Of a stretch of 64,000 bases of DNA, positions 32,780-43,859 are shown one piece after another. The translations under genes and the position numbers were made by a program. Every line of letters begins with the position of its first letter. The stretch's first letter is position 1. Below the pieces are notes generated by a model. The model did not search any database and had not been told where the DNA came from. It saw nothing but the letters and a program-made list of their open reading frames with translations. Location: positions 1,426,001 through 1,490,000 of the forward strand of contig CM038920.1 of the NCBI GenBank assembly GCA_021904315.1, given 5' to 3'. This stretch comes from Sphagnum magellanicum (lineage: Eukaryota > Streptophyta > Sphagnopsida > Sphagnales > Sphagnaceae).

Positions 32780-34226
32780 ATGAAGTTCGGCAAGCTCTTG
32801 GCCGCAGCAGTTGAGGCGATGCCTCGCGAGTACCGGGACAAGTTCCTGGAGTACAAGCTTTTCAAGCAGCACATTTCTCTGTACGTGAAAGGAGGGTGTC
32901 GTTGCGCAGTGGAGAGGGAACTCGAAAGACCCACAGTCGAGGAACTCAGCTCATATGCCGGCCGCCCCCATAGTGCACCTGCTGCGGCCTTCTTGAGGGA
33001 GGTACCTTGTTACACTGGTACTTGTTGCATGTGTGAGCGACCGGTATTGCAAAACGGAGACCAGCTGGCCGGGCCGAAGAGCTCCATGACCTTTCAGGCC
33101 TGCACATTTGAACGCTTGCTTGCTAAGCAGCTGTCCAAGATAAACAAGTTCTTCAATCGTTCGCATCAAGAGTACATTGCCACAATGAACGTGAGCTGAG
33201 CTTTCTGGCAAACTTCTTCTTGTTGTTGTTTCTTTCTTTCGACTCCTAGTGCAGGAACTGCTGTTTTACAACTTCGTGAAATATTTCTAGATCAAGAAAA
33301 AATAGCAACTTCATTCTAGAATCCATAATCTGACGAAGTACGAATGAAATCATTTCTTATATATATTCATGCTGTACAGGAGTTGGATGCCATGAGCCAC
33401 CAAGAAGGATTCTGGATCGAAACCGACCTGTTGGAGATCAGGCGATGCGTGCGGAACCTTGCTGCGAAGATGGAACTTCTTGCAAACTTCTGCTATCTGA
33501 ATCACTCAGGTAATTAGCTGCTGCTGTTGCTCCAGAACACTTAAGCTGGTGCCCATGTCGAGAGCTAGCTAGCTACCGATCATGCATGATCAGCTTGCTG
33601 CAATATGAATGATGCTTTCTTTTCCCATCGAGAAGAAGTCTAGCGAAGAACTTGATCTTTCTTCAGCTTCATTAAGAACTTCATATTAACACTTGATCAA
33701 TGCTGTCTCATTGATTGATTGATCATCATGGGTGTTTGTAGCATTTCTGAAGCTTCTAGAGAAGCACGACCGCATTACGGGGTCCCGCATACGACGGAAG
33801 TTTTGCATGCAAACATTGAATTACATGGACTTTGTTCTGTACGCGTCGGCTGTGAACGAGGACGCAGAGTACTGTCTTTCCTTGCTGAACAGAATTCCCG
33901 ACCCAAACATGAGATCAGGTACACGCGGCTGGTACCTACCAAGATCACAAACAACTCATGTGCAGAGTGATGGTGAATCATCCACCCAATCATCATCTTC
34001 ATCAGCGGCAGCGCATCCATCTCCGCTTATGAGTACTCGAGGACGGGAGCTATCCCTCCACCTGCGGCAACAACGGCTTCAGCTTCTCAGGAGCAGTGAT
34101 GGAGACTTCAATTACATCACGGCAGCAACCGCAGCAAAGGCTGCCAACCGCATGGTCTGCAGCACTGTGAGCTCCACATTCAACAGCGACTCCGTGTTGG
34201 TGCTATATAGAGGTGGTCCTATATAG
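32780..34226 (+). CDS. SPX-domain protein, three exons, 341 aa
   Basis: Predicted exons are 32,780-33,190, 33,380-33,509 and 33,742-34,226. The introns begin GTGAGC and GTAATT and end ACAG and GTAG, in phases 0 and 1. The protein starts MKFGKLL, and residues 15-32 (PREYRDKFLEYKLFKQHI) match the SPX N-terminal helices. FERLLAKQLSKINKFF (110-125) and ANFCYLNHSAFLKLLEKHDR (172-191) match the central and last SPX helices. SPX domains bind inositol pyrophosphates and report phosphate status. Stand-alone plant SPX proteins restrain PHR transcription factors. Tyr25 and Lys29 of the binding site are kept. The usual K-x2-KK-x2-K helix reads K184, E187, K188, R191, so one lysine is glutamate. A loop with Cys77, 82, 83 and 85 and a serine/alanine-rich C-terminus are unusual. 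No RING, EXS, MFS or VTC domain follows. Length fits the stand-alone class. The start is the first ATG giving the SPX N-terminus. Confidence 0.88.
33191..33379 (+). other. SPX gene intron 1
   Basis: It begins GTGAGCTGAG and ends GCTGTACAG. It is 189 bases and T-rich, phase 0. Removing it joins ...EYIATMN to ELDAMSH. Read-through would stop two codons into the intron. Confidence 0.85.
33510..33741 (+). other. SPX gene intron 2
   Basis: It begins GTAATTAGC and ends GTGTTTGTAG. It is 232 bases, phase 1. Splicing creates Ala181 and the continuous SPX helix LNHSAFLKLLEK. It contains a perfect 14-base palindrome GATCATGCATGATC at 33,578-33,591, a motif with an RY-like CATGCATG core. No function is claimed for it. 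Confidence 0.85.
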
Positions 34227-34374
34227 AGCCCCGCCTCAACCCTTGCCATTCACAAACAACAATTAGCTCATGAAGATGCAGATTTCATGCTCTAGAGCTG
34301 GTGCACTAGTAAACACTGTAAGGACCAAGCCATGAAGGTGATGAATAGGCCTCATGACTACTACTCACACACAA
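34227..34374 (+). other. Likely 3' untranslated region of the SPX gene
   Basis: AT-moderate sequence after the TAG stop leads into the hairpin. The polyadenylation site cannot be set from sequence, so the hairpin may or may not lie within the transcript. Confidence 0.4.
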
Positions 34375-34434
34375 GAGTCTTTGCAGAAGAAGTTTACTAC
34401 TTGAAGAAGTAGTAAACTTCTTCTGCAAAGACTC
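34375..34434. repeat. Perfect inverted repeat, 28-bp stem with 4-base loop
   Basis: Arms 34,375-34,402 and 34,407-34,434 are exact reverse complements around the loop GAAG. It starts 149 bases after the SPX stop codon. Possible explanations are a hairpin RNA, a recent snap-back replication event or an assembly artefact. The perfect match shows it is young or under selection. Confidence 0.95.
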
Positions 34435-34894
34435 AAGTAGTTTTCTTCACTTACTCCCAGCACAACTTGCAAGCTTAGACATTGTGCAGAACTACAATTT
34501 AGGAAAAACATTTTCTTCAAGGACTGGAATCTGCTTACACATAGGTACATAATGTTTCTTGAATGGAAAACTTTATGTGGTCTCAATTGTCTAGAACTTT
34601 TCTCTTGATGATTTTGGAACAACAATTTGCATCACTTCATACATGAGAATGCTGCAACTCTGTTTTGAGAGAACTATGAAAAACTTCTTATGAATTTGTT
34701 TGTATTCAATTTTGTCATGTTTTGAAGATCTTGAGCTTGCACTAGTCAGACCTGCATAATGTGATGATCCTGGATTCTTGCATGAAGATGGTCTTCCCAC
34801 TACAATCTCTAGCTACAGAGTACACAGGGGATGATGATCATCATCAGTCATCCTCATCCTCATCAGAGTGTTGTCTTTCGCTTGCCATGTATCA
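34435..34894. other. Unassigned sequence downstream of the SPX gene
   Basis: Single-copy within the window, with no match to the modules. No gene or motif is recognised apart from a short TCATC/GATGATG-rich patch near 34,830-34,865. Confidence 0.4.
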
Positions 34895-35180
34895 CATTTT
34901 ACATCCATGTGCAGGTATGTTCTGTTAAATAATTTGAGTACGCCAGAGTTTCTCCACCCAGAGCAGTAAAATGGCCCGGACAGTACATTTTACATCCATG
35001 TGCACTATCTGTTCTATTAGATAATTTGAATACAATATCAGAGCATCTGCAGCCACAGCAGTAAAATGGCCCTGGTTCATTACATTTTACATCCGTGTAC
35101 AACCTTTGTTCTATTACATAATTTGAGCGCATGGGGCAGTATCTATACCCGTGGCAGCAAATTGGCCTGTACAATGTTTT
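34895..35180. repeat. Tandem repeat, three diverged units of 91-97 bp
   Basis: Units start at 34,895, 34,986 and 35,083 with CATTTTACATCC. Each contains TGTTCTRTTA-ATAATTTGA and ends with a GCAGTAAAATGGCC-type segment. Divergence of roughly 20-30 percent between units suggests an old minisatellite. It lies within the unique SPX locus. Confidence 0.85.
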
Positions 35181-35920
35181 AAGGATGATGATATAGTAGT
35201 GCATTTATGGCGTGAATCTAAGTTTCGGCCTCATGTAAAATACGCCCCTGGGATATTAAGTGCTTTTCAAGACAGCCAGTAAAAGGAAAATTTGCCTTTT
35301 TTGATTGGCCAACCATAGTAATTGGCCCAGCTGGTGACATTTAAATAGTCTCACACTTTACTGTATGTTCTACCTTGTTAGGTTCCACACTAATTATATT
35401 ATTTCTGGCAATGGTGAAATTTCTTAAAACTATTTTTTCAAAGACCAAATTTTTTCCAATGAAAACAGAGAATCTTTTGAAATATAATAAAATACATATA
35501 TATATTTACAAACATGTGGAATCTTCAAATAAATCATTATTCATCATTGAAATGTTTACTTAATAACATGCTACTACGGGTTTTGTTCACTATTTCATAT
35601 TTAGGGGTCAGGATGGGGAAAATTGAACACTGCAAGATGGATGTGATAAACATTGATAGAGGGTGGCACACGGCATCAGTGTTGGTGGAGACGCTCTCCC
35701 AAGCCTGGCCAGAATGGACCTTCAACAACAGCAACACACATTATCATCCATCGGAACTCTTTTTCTGACTCAGTTGTGGATGAACCCCAATTTAAAATAC
35801 CCAATAGGGTTCATCAGCCACAAAGTACAAAACAGGCTTCCAATGGGATGAACCCCAACAAAAAAAGAACTGTCAATTTCTTTTAGTTTATTTTGAGGAC
35901 TATTTTAGAGCTAAATTTGG
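35181..35920. other. Border zone with short module A fragment
   Basis: 35,368-35,490 matches module A (the CAAATCATATTATTTCTAG to AGAATC part at about 19,805-19,900) in diverged form. The rest has no counterpart. Overlapping small frames at 35,514-35,886 on both strands are not supported by anything else. Confidence 0.5.
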
Positions 35921-36289
35921 CGCAAAGGCTTTTCACTTCCGGGAAGGTCCCGTGCCAACTTGTCACAGTACCTTCCATAATTTGAAAGGTACTGCTTTCT
36001 TATTTCGACCTTTATTGCTGGTTCTTTCGCATTTGAACAGTGAGAGACGTGCAAATATTTGAAAGGTTCTTTATGCAAACAAAGGGTCTATCTTTTGACC
36101 CTTCTGCAATTTTTCACAGACTGCACTCGTCCTTGCTAGTCTCATGACAAGCGCCTCAAATAACGGAAGGGTCTATTAGAGATAGACCTTTCTCTTCTAC
36201 TGAATTCTCACCCGGATTTACCTTGATACCCTATTCCATAGAGGATAGAGTCTTCTAGGTGTGTAGATTGGATCATATCTGGTCACTAA

Positions 36290-36490
36290 TTGACCTTGTA
36301 AGAGATAAGTCCTGTAGGTGGGTAGGTAGGATAGTAGGGGACTCTACAAACATATCATGTAAAGGATTAGTTCTGTAGGTAGGTCTTCTAGTTAGGTAAT
36401 AGGTGGCTATTATGTGAGCATAATAAGCATGTAGATGGTTAGTAGTTAGTAAAAAGGTAAGGGCTAATGGGTTGTAGTAGGTAAGTAGTA
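36290..36490. repeat. TAGG/GTAGG-rich stretch in module F
   Basis: Repeated GTAGGTAGG-like and AGTAGTTAGTA steps, related to the ends of module C. It is part of a block absent from the second F copy. Confidence 0.55.
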
Positions 36491-36708
36491 AAACCGAAAA
36501 CTGAGCTAATGTTTCTGAGCTAAACACTGTGATTAGGGTTTAGGACTAACGAACTGAAACCCAATGAAAAAGTATTTCCTGTCCACCTACCATCCATCCC
36601 TCAGCGTTTTGTGTTGGTGGTTCACTCTGGTCCATAACACAAACAAGTTTTCTTTGCTATTGTGGGGGAGAGTTGTGATGGGGCTGTTGTCTCCCTCCCC
36701 TTGCATAA

Positions 36709-36887
36709 GGTGAACCAGCACCCACACTGATGGATGGTAAACACCCTGAATTTCTTTTAGGTTGCTTCTAACCACGGTAAATATCCCACCCTAAGACTAA
36801 ATCAAGGTCTTTGAGTGGAAATTGAATACAGCCACTGAAAGGCCTCACTCAAGAAAGTGAAGGTACCAATGTGGGTGCCAGTTCACC
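36709..36887. mobile_element. MITE with well-kept inverted ends
   Basis: The left end GGTGAACCAGCACCCACACT pairs with the right end AATGTGGGTGCCAGTTCACC. The core keeps CAAGGTCTTTGAGT and GGTACCAATG, shared with the family. Module F copy 2 retains only the right end (48,262-48,288), joined directly to the left flank by deletion. No clear target duplication. Confidence 0.72.
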
Positions 36888-37019
36888 ATCTTCTCTCCCT
36901 TCTAGGGTTTTTAATGTGGGACTTGTTTAGAAAGTTCTGATGGAAAAATTGTATGCAAATAACATAGGTAGCAGGGTTTTTCTATTTTCTATTTTCTTTT
37001 CAATTTTGTTAATGCACCT

Positions 37020-37259
37020 TTGGAAAGAGTATTTAGGGAATTCATGGCAGACAATGGAAAAGCCTACCATGAAATTGCTGCAAATACTACTTGTGAATTT
37101 GTAAATAAAGAAGTACTCCAAGAATTGGACAAAACTAGAAATGCATCAAAGCTAGAGGATAAGGACAGAGTTGTACATAACCTAAAAAGCTACTTGGCTA
37201 GCTTCAAAAGAAATAATGTCTATAAAAAATCCTCCTTAATGTTCATGTTTGGGTGTTAA
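37020..37259 (+). pseudogene. Short conserved open frame in module F, unknown family
   Basis: A 79-codon frame contains MERVFREFMAD, ITT/ANTTCEFVNKE-like and RNASKLEDKDRVVHNLKSYL segments and looks like a fragment of a helical soluble protein. Copy 2 at 48,422-48,661 keeps the same frame and most residues but has one stop after MADN. Substitutions between copies affect residues freely, so constraint is weak. I do not recognise the family. It is probably an exon relic of a mobile or captured gene. Confidence 0.4.
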
Positions 37260-37700
37260 GAGGTAAAACCATGTTTATTCCAAGTTCTAATTGGAATGGT
37301 TTCCAACCATTAAATTTATTTGTATGTAACAATCATTTCATGACAATCACTCGCTACTCACAAGATGTGAGTCTAAAGTTTATGAATGTTTTATGGCACT
37401 TTGCGAAGGTGAAAATTATCTGGAAACTGTAAAACAAATGAGCTACCATCTAGGTTCTTAAAGATCTCCAGAGTGGGTTGAATTATAGGAATTCATCTCA
37501 TGTGTGAATATCATAGATAGGAAAGATGAGGGACCTTATGTCTAGTATTTAGGAGTGGGAGGGATCTTAGAAGAGTTGGTCATTTCTTTCTCTTTTTTTA
37601 TAACCTCAAGTTTTAATTTTTCAAAACAATTATATAGGAGAAGGGTCAATATGGAAGTTATTTTGTGTTTTGAGGAGTGTCACCTCAAAACACCAAATGG

Positions 37701-38473
37701 GTGCAATCACAATCAAAGGAGCAAACAATGACAAAGGTCTCAAAGATTGTAGTCTTTTTTTTTTTGTCATTTTAATTTTTTCATAAAAAGGATATTTTGG
37801 ATGAAATATTTTGCAATATGTTACTAAAAATACAAATAATTTTCTCAATATATCACATTTTTTGTATTGACTTTTGATGAATTTTTTTTAAGTGTACATA
37901 TTCAACCAAATTTTGTGTTTCATTTTCAAAAATTATCCTAATTTCAAATTGTAAAAAAATGTTAATTATTTTATATATTGTTTGCTTGTGTCATAAAATA
38001 CAACGTGTTGTAAATGTCATGTATATTACACCCCATTTACATGTGGTAAAGGAATTATGAAATTTTTTAATTGTGTTCAATAGGTTTTTAATTTTTAAAA
38101 TTTTTAAAATTCAAAAATTTCAAATTGTGAGTGTTTTTTGAGTGTAGGTAATAATGAACATCATATTAATTAAATATCATCAAATTTTCATTATTAAAAG
38201 ACTCTTTTGTTTAGTAATTTACAAAATTGATTGTTTTCTATGCAATTGTTTTTTAAGTTCAAAGGTCCTTTATTCAAACGAGAACCCAAAATTATTTTTT
38301 TCCAATTTTTATTTTGAATTCCTCAACACTCATATTGGTCATTTCACAAAACTTCCAATGATTACCATGTCATTAAAACGGCACCATGAAAACATATTTA
38401 ACAAAATTATAATTTTGAAAAAAATTTGGCAATCATTTGACATAGTTTTTTGTTCATTTGATTTTGACCACAC
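37701..38473. mobile_element. Non-autonomous hAT-like element, 773 bp
   Basis: Module F copy 2 near 49,100 shows the empty site. The insert is flanked by CCAAATGG at 37,693-37,700 and 38,474-38,481, an exact 8-bp duplication. The ends are imperfect inverted repeats: the left GTGCAATCACAATCAAAGGA against the reverse complement of the right, GTGTGGTCAAAATCAAATGA. The inside is very AT-rich and has only a 154-codon chance-looking frame (38,154-38,618) that runs past the element's end. An 8-bp duplication plus short inverted ends points to hAT mobilisation. Confidence 0.85.
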
Positions 38474-38880
38474 CCAAATGGCCTCAAGATCGGTTCTTCC
38501 CCAATGTAAAGATGATGGGGTTTTTATAAATCTAAAAAAAGGATCACAAATTTTGAAATGTAAAAATTTCCTTCCACCCTGGAAGATTTTTATAAATCTT
38601 GTTTCTAACAATGGATAACAAATAGCAATGGAAGAAAAATCCTAGGTCTTTATAAAAATGAAATCTACCAATTTTTTGAAATTAAAAAACCTCAATTTCA
38701 GTTTTTGGAAATTTTTTAGAATTCAAGAACCTTGAGATTTGGTTTTTCCAAAAACCTTCATTTGAAGCAAAAGCATTTATAAAATAACTAATAAAAACCT
38801 TGTTTTCATTTATTCTAAAGGTAGTAACAATTGTGATCACATTCTAAACACCATTTTGTTGCATCATCGTGGACTATTAA

Positions 38881-41800
38881 TAAAAAAAGAGTATGAAACA
38901 AATGAAAAAAGGGGAAAAAATGGGAAAAAAGAAAACTTCTTTATTAAAAAACAAAAACCCGGATAGATTCAATTTTTCTTTTCCCTTTGTTTCGAATGTC
39001 AAACAAGTTCCACCACTTGCACAAGGCAATGGGTGGGGTAATACCTCACCATGGCACATGCAACACAATGAACCAAGAACAACAATGCAATGAATAATAA
39101 TAACATTAACAATAAAAGGTCAATGGCGATGGTGGGTACTTAGTAGTTGGAAGCATACAATAACATGATGGCCCACCAATTTGCCATGTACAAAACAATG
39201 GTGATAGGGTTAATACTTCATTAAAACACATGTAATGGGAGTAACAACTAACAACACAAATGAACAACAACAATAGTAATAGGGGAATGGTTTACATGGG
39301 TACTAGGAAACATAACAAGTAGCATTAGCAATGTGATGATCCAATAATAACACAAGTAATGTGATGGACCAAGAATAACACTAACATCAACAACATGACA
39401 AACAACACACTAATAATGTGACACCATAGCAACAACATGAAGGAACAATGTAAAGGAACAATGCAAGAAAACAACATGAAGGAAAAGCAAAAAAAACAAC
39501 AACAAAAATCAACATGAAGAAAAATAAATTTTTAATTGTGATTAGGAATAGCTAACCCCAAAAGGTTTTAATACACTTGCGCACCACTTGCGCTTTCTAT
39601 TTGACAATTAACCTAAACTTTAAACTAACATAATTTAACTGTTAATATGAAAATCAACTTCTAGTTCTCTTGTAGAACTAACCCAATTCTCAAATTTCTA
39701 TAAAATGGGAATCAATTTCACCCAAGTGAGAACCATTGAAATGGTTTTCAAATTAGTCACCACCAAATGTGATACAAGTTGGATTTTATTGTGAAAACTA
39801 GTTTGAAGACCAAGTGTTCCATTGAAAACGACCCAACATTATTAATAACCCATTAATGAACAAGGGAAAACATCATTTAAAAAACACATCATAAACATGA
39901 CACAATTGTGTTATATTTGACTATTCAAACCTTAAATTCGTAACAAAATTAATTGAGATATGTAGCCAAGTTACATTTATAAAAGGTTATGAGGTCAATT
40001 TATATTTTTTTTAAGTCATGTTAAATGCATTTTCATATAGTCCATTTAACTTTTGTATGGGTTACCTTGTGGTTGATTAGGGGTCAAACCATAAGGAAAC
40101 TTCGTTATTGCAACCTTAATTTGAATATGTGACTTAAATTTTTCAAATAAAAAATGAAATGTTTTCTCAACATGAAGGCAAACATTTGAGGCTTCATGGC
40201 AAGGCAGGTTGAATGTGAATTCAAAAGCATAATGTGCGATTTCAATGAAGTGATGGCTAAAAAAATGTGAAGGGAAGCAGCTCAAGACTCTTAACGCGAC
40301 TTCCATCTTTGAAACTAAGGCTCCTGATGAGTCTTTAATATTTAAAATGACATTGGGCAAACAAAAATCATGGAATGGCACAATTTTTGGATTGCTTGAA
40401 AGGTTTTAATGCAAAATATGATGGTTAAAATAAGCTTAATGGTTAGAAGTTAGATGACTTTATAAAAATAACAACAAGAATGAAAAGTTCAACCTTTGCT
40501 CATGTAGAATGTGATATGAAAGGCTTAATGACGTTCAATTGAAGAGCCATAACATGGGAAAGTAAATTACAAGAATTACTTAGTTTGCTTCAATTGAACA
40601 GAAAAAATTCAAGAAGTCAACATTTGAAAAATGCAATAATAATATTATTGGTTGGAGATACATGTGGACATTTTTAGTCAATAAATGTTTTTTAGTTTTT
40701 CTAAACCAACTTGAAGAGGAATTGGGAAAATTGTTGATTACTATATTTTGGGGGGAGGATACTTTTGTATTACACTATAAGAATAAAAGCATTTACAAGT
40801 GTCATTTAGGCAACTTCTTGCTGAAGATTTGTCATTGCAATGTTGCCCTTTATCATTAGAGCATTTAAAAAAAGAATTGGTAAAACATGGTAAAACAAAT
40901 TTCGTCTTACTGTTAAGCTAGCTCATAAGTTTTCTTTTCAAAGGTGGGAATCAAGCATGCTAGATCCATAGGTCTTATGGCCAATTTCTATGTTGGTATT
41001 GGAAAGGACACTTAGGCTTGTTGCTAGCTACAAGTGATAAAGTTGATACCATCTTCCTTTAACATGAATATTATCCATCGATGTACACAACTTCAAATGA
41101 GGAATTAATCCACTTCTTACACCACAAATGAGTTTGCCTTTCAAACCTAATACCATAATACCTTGGTGGGTTCAACACAAATCATATTATTTTTAGAAAT
41201 GCTAAAATTTTCAAAAATTATCTTTCTGAAATAACAATTTTCTGTGAAGAAAGTTGAAGAATATTTTCAGGGAATATTGATTTTTAGAAATGGAATATAT
41301 AATTGGGCATAAAAACCTATGCATGAAAGGATATTTAGTTGGTGACATCAATCTTGTTGCCATGTCAACAAATACAATGTGGTAAGTTTTCCATTTGCCT
41401 AGTCTTATCTTTTATGAATCCATAGCCTCATGTGATGTATGAAGTGTTGTAGATTATGAAGAAGTAACCCTAGTAGAGGTAAACCCGCAAAGTAGAAGTA
41501 AAACATCATGTAAAGAATTCAAATATTATTTGTTATTGAATCTAATACACTTAGAGAAAATTTTGAAAACACAAATTAAATATTGCACATCCAACAAACC
41601 AATAGACTATATATCTAGATCAACAATGCTATAACATATATGTATGGTATATGTCCACAAATGTAGAGTTTGATAGTGTAAAATAACTCAATGTTTTTGT
41701 GATTAGAAAAAATAATTTTGATGATGTCATATATCATGTAATTGCCAAATATTAAAGTAATGCATATGGCATCATCTCAAAATTTACACCATATTTTCGT

Positions 41801-41951
41801 GTTATGCAAAAAATTGTTGTGTATAATTGCAAATATATAGTGAAAAAGAATTAGAAATTTGTGTGATTCCTAATCAGTATTTGTTTTGGTGCAAAATTCT
41901 GCACTACCATGACCAAAAAAACTTTCAGTGAGAAGAATACAAATTATTTTT
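38881..41951. repeat. Module A, copy 3
   Basis: Anchor at 39,022. It is the most complete copy on its 5' side and serves as the reference for the empty site of the element at 136-954. AAC-rich tract 39,235-39,520. It is interrupted at 41,951 by the CACTA-like element. Small open frames are shadows of repeat sequence. Confidence 0.87.
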
Positions 41952-42339
41952 CACTAATAAAAATCAGCCAAAATGTAACCAGTCAATTTATGATTACATG
42001 CGACTTGTAGTCGTTTGCGACTAGATTTGTGAATATTTGCAACTACAAGACCAACTTTCAACTATTTTGGTCATTTTCACAACTATGATGCAACTATTAG
42101 AAATTTCATCCTATTGGTTGCATCAATTTTACATTTATTTTCATCCATTAATACATTGATATGTCCCATTAGTGACAATAGTCACCAAATTAGTTACATC
42201 CTAAAGGTATTCTACAATGACATAAGGGTGTATTTTAATGTATTTACTATGTATATATATATGCATACATATGTATATTGTTCATATAATGAAGCTCAAA
42301 ATTAATACATCAAGTCTGAAAATTAGTAATTACGTCTAA

Positions 42340-42890
42340 AAATGGACATTTCAATTTTGAATATTGTTATTTGAATATGAAAATTAACATTTCAATTCTG
42401 AAAATTGTTATTGAAATTCAAAAAACTTATTTGATCTAAAAACCGATATTTGAATTCTAAATTATTATTTTCGATTCTAAAAATTCTTATTTCAATTTTA
42501 AAAACTTTATTGAGTCTAAAAATCGGCAATTTGATTTCAAATATTTTTATTTGAACTTAAATTTTGATATTTGCATTCTGAAGTTTAAAAATTTAAATTT
42601 AAAAAAATTATTTGAATTGAAAGTTGAAATTTGAATTCCAAATTATTATTTTTGGATTCTCAAAATTAATATTTAAATTCAGAAAATTATTAATTGAGTT
42701 TTAAAATAAAGATTTTAATTTTAAATATTATTATTTGAATCTGAAAATTAACATTTCAATTCTGAAATTTGTTATTTAACTTTGAAAATTTTATTTGATT
42801 TAAAAATTGATATTTGAATTCTGAATTACTATTTTGGAATCTTAAATTTATATTTTAATTGAAAAAATTATTGATTGAGTTTCAAGGGTT
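42340..42890. repeat. AT-rich minisatellite with about 363-bp higher-order period
   Basis: Diverged 18-20 base units of the form ATTTGAATTCTGAAAATT run through the stretch. A longer segment starting at 42,368 (TTATTTGAATATGAAAATTA) recurs at 42,731 (TTATTTGAATCTGAAAATTA) in the same order of variants, a higher-order period of about 363 bases. Confidence 0.8.
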
Positions 42891-42899
42891 TTTTCTACT

Positions 42900-43640
42900 A
42901 TTGTTATCCATAATAAATCACTTTTATAGATAATTATAAATGATTATGTTTATTAAATCTAAATGACACAAAATAATTATTGTTATAACATAGATTTGTA
43001 TATTATATAATTTATATTTTATATTAAAAGAAATTAATTAATTAAATTAATGTGACATTACTTTAAAATCATTTTAATTACTTCAGATAAGAATTAATTA
43101 ATATGTGCATAATTATTTTCTAATCGAACATAATTATTTCACTGATTTTAATTTCACAAATTATTATATAATAATATTATCTCTAAAACTTTTATGATTA
43201 ATCATCTATGATAAATATTTTATAGTAATTTTATAGTAATTATGAAAATTAATGCTATGTTTAACAAATTATCGTATTTATAGTTAATAATTATCAAGAG
43301 AAAAAAATTACTTGACCTATAATAATTTTTTTAAATATTCGTGTAAGAATTTACTTTCTAATAAAAAATGTTAATTCATTATTTATAATTTTAAAATAAA
43401 TATTTTTAATATTTATGAATTATATATTAATAACTTGTGAGTAACAAGATAACTAGTTTGTTAAATTAAGAAGTTATTACTTATTTAAGTAATTGATAAT
43501 GAATACTGAATATTTGTAGTGTATAGTTTATAATTTAAATATATGTAAATTTCATCATTATTAATTAAATGATTATCTAATTATCTAGTACTTGAATTGT
43601 TTAAAAATCTAAAAACTAAGAAAGTAAGGCATGAAGAAAA
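42900..43640. other. Very AT-rich interior of the CACTA-like element
   Basis: TTAATTA, TAATTATT and similar words, comparable in composition to module D (15,169-16,130). A convincing alignment to it was not established. No gene. Confidence 0.5.
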
Positions 43641-43859
43641 TTTTGAAATTGCAACTTAGTTTGTAAGGAAGTTGCAACTTCAAAACTTATCCCATATTGT
43701 TTGTTTTTCATTCCTATTTTGAACACTATATAAGCAAGGGGGGTATGCCCATCCAATTTCACATTAAAAAATTTGTGCACATGGGATGAGTTAATCAAAA
43801 GCCTCAACCGAAAATAAAAAAGCAAATAATGCACAATTCTAAAATACTTACGTCCCAAA

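Larger units (their letters stand above)
35921..38880. repeat. Module F, copy 1
   Basis: It matches 47,931-49,398 plus 50,181-50,275, with extra material 36,250-36,860 and the insertion 37,701-38,473. It includes a TAGG-rich stretch, a MITE relic and a short protein-like open frame (37,020-37,259). Part of 36,290-36,600 resembles the end of module C (31,390-31,680). Confidence 0.8.

Noticed and set aside
33915..33965. Extra intron of about 47 bases in SPX exon 3 (GT near 33,916, AG near 33,964)
   Set aside because: It is too short for normal plant splicing, and the frame is open through it, so read-through was preferred.
34375..34434. Calling the hairpin a microRNA gene
   Set aside because: A perfect stem with a four-base loop is not the usual form of a plant miRNA precursor, and no target or expression evidence is available. 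It was kept as an inverted repeat only.
34375..34434. Calling the hairpin a rho-independent terminator
   Set aside because: The sequence is plant nuclear DNA, where that mechanism does not apply, and no T run follows.
38154..38618. 154-codon open frame as a gene
   Set aside because: It crosses the right border of the hAT-like insertion at 38,473, is Ile/Phe/Lys-rich as expected from AT-rich DNA, and has no counterpart in the sister module.
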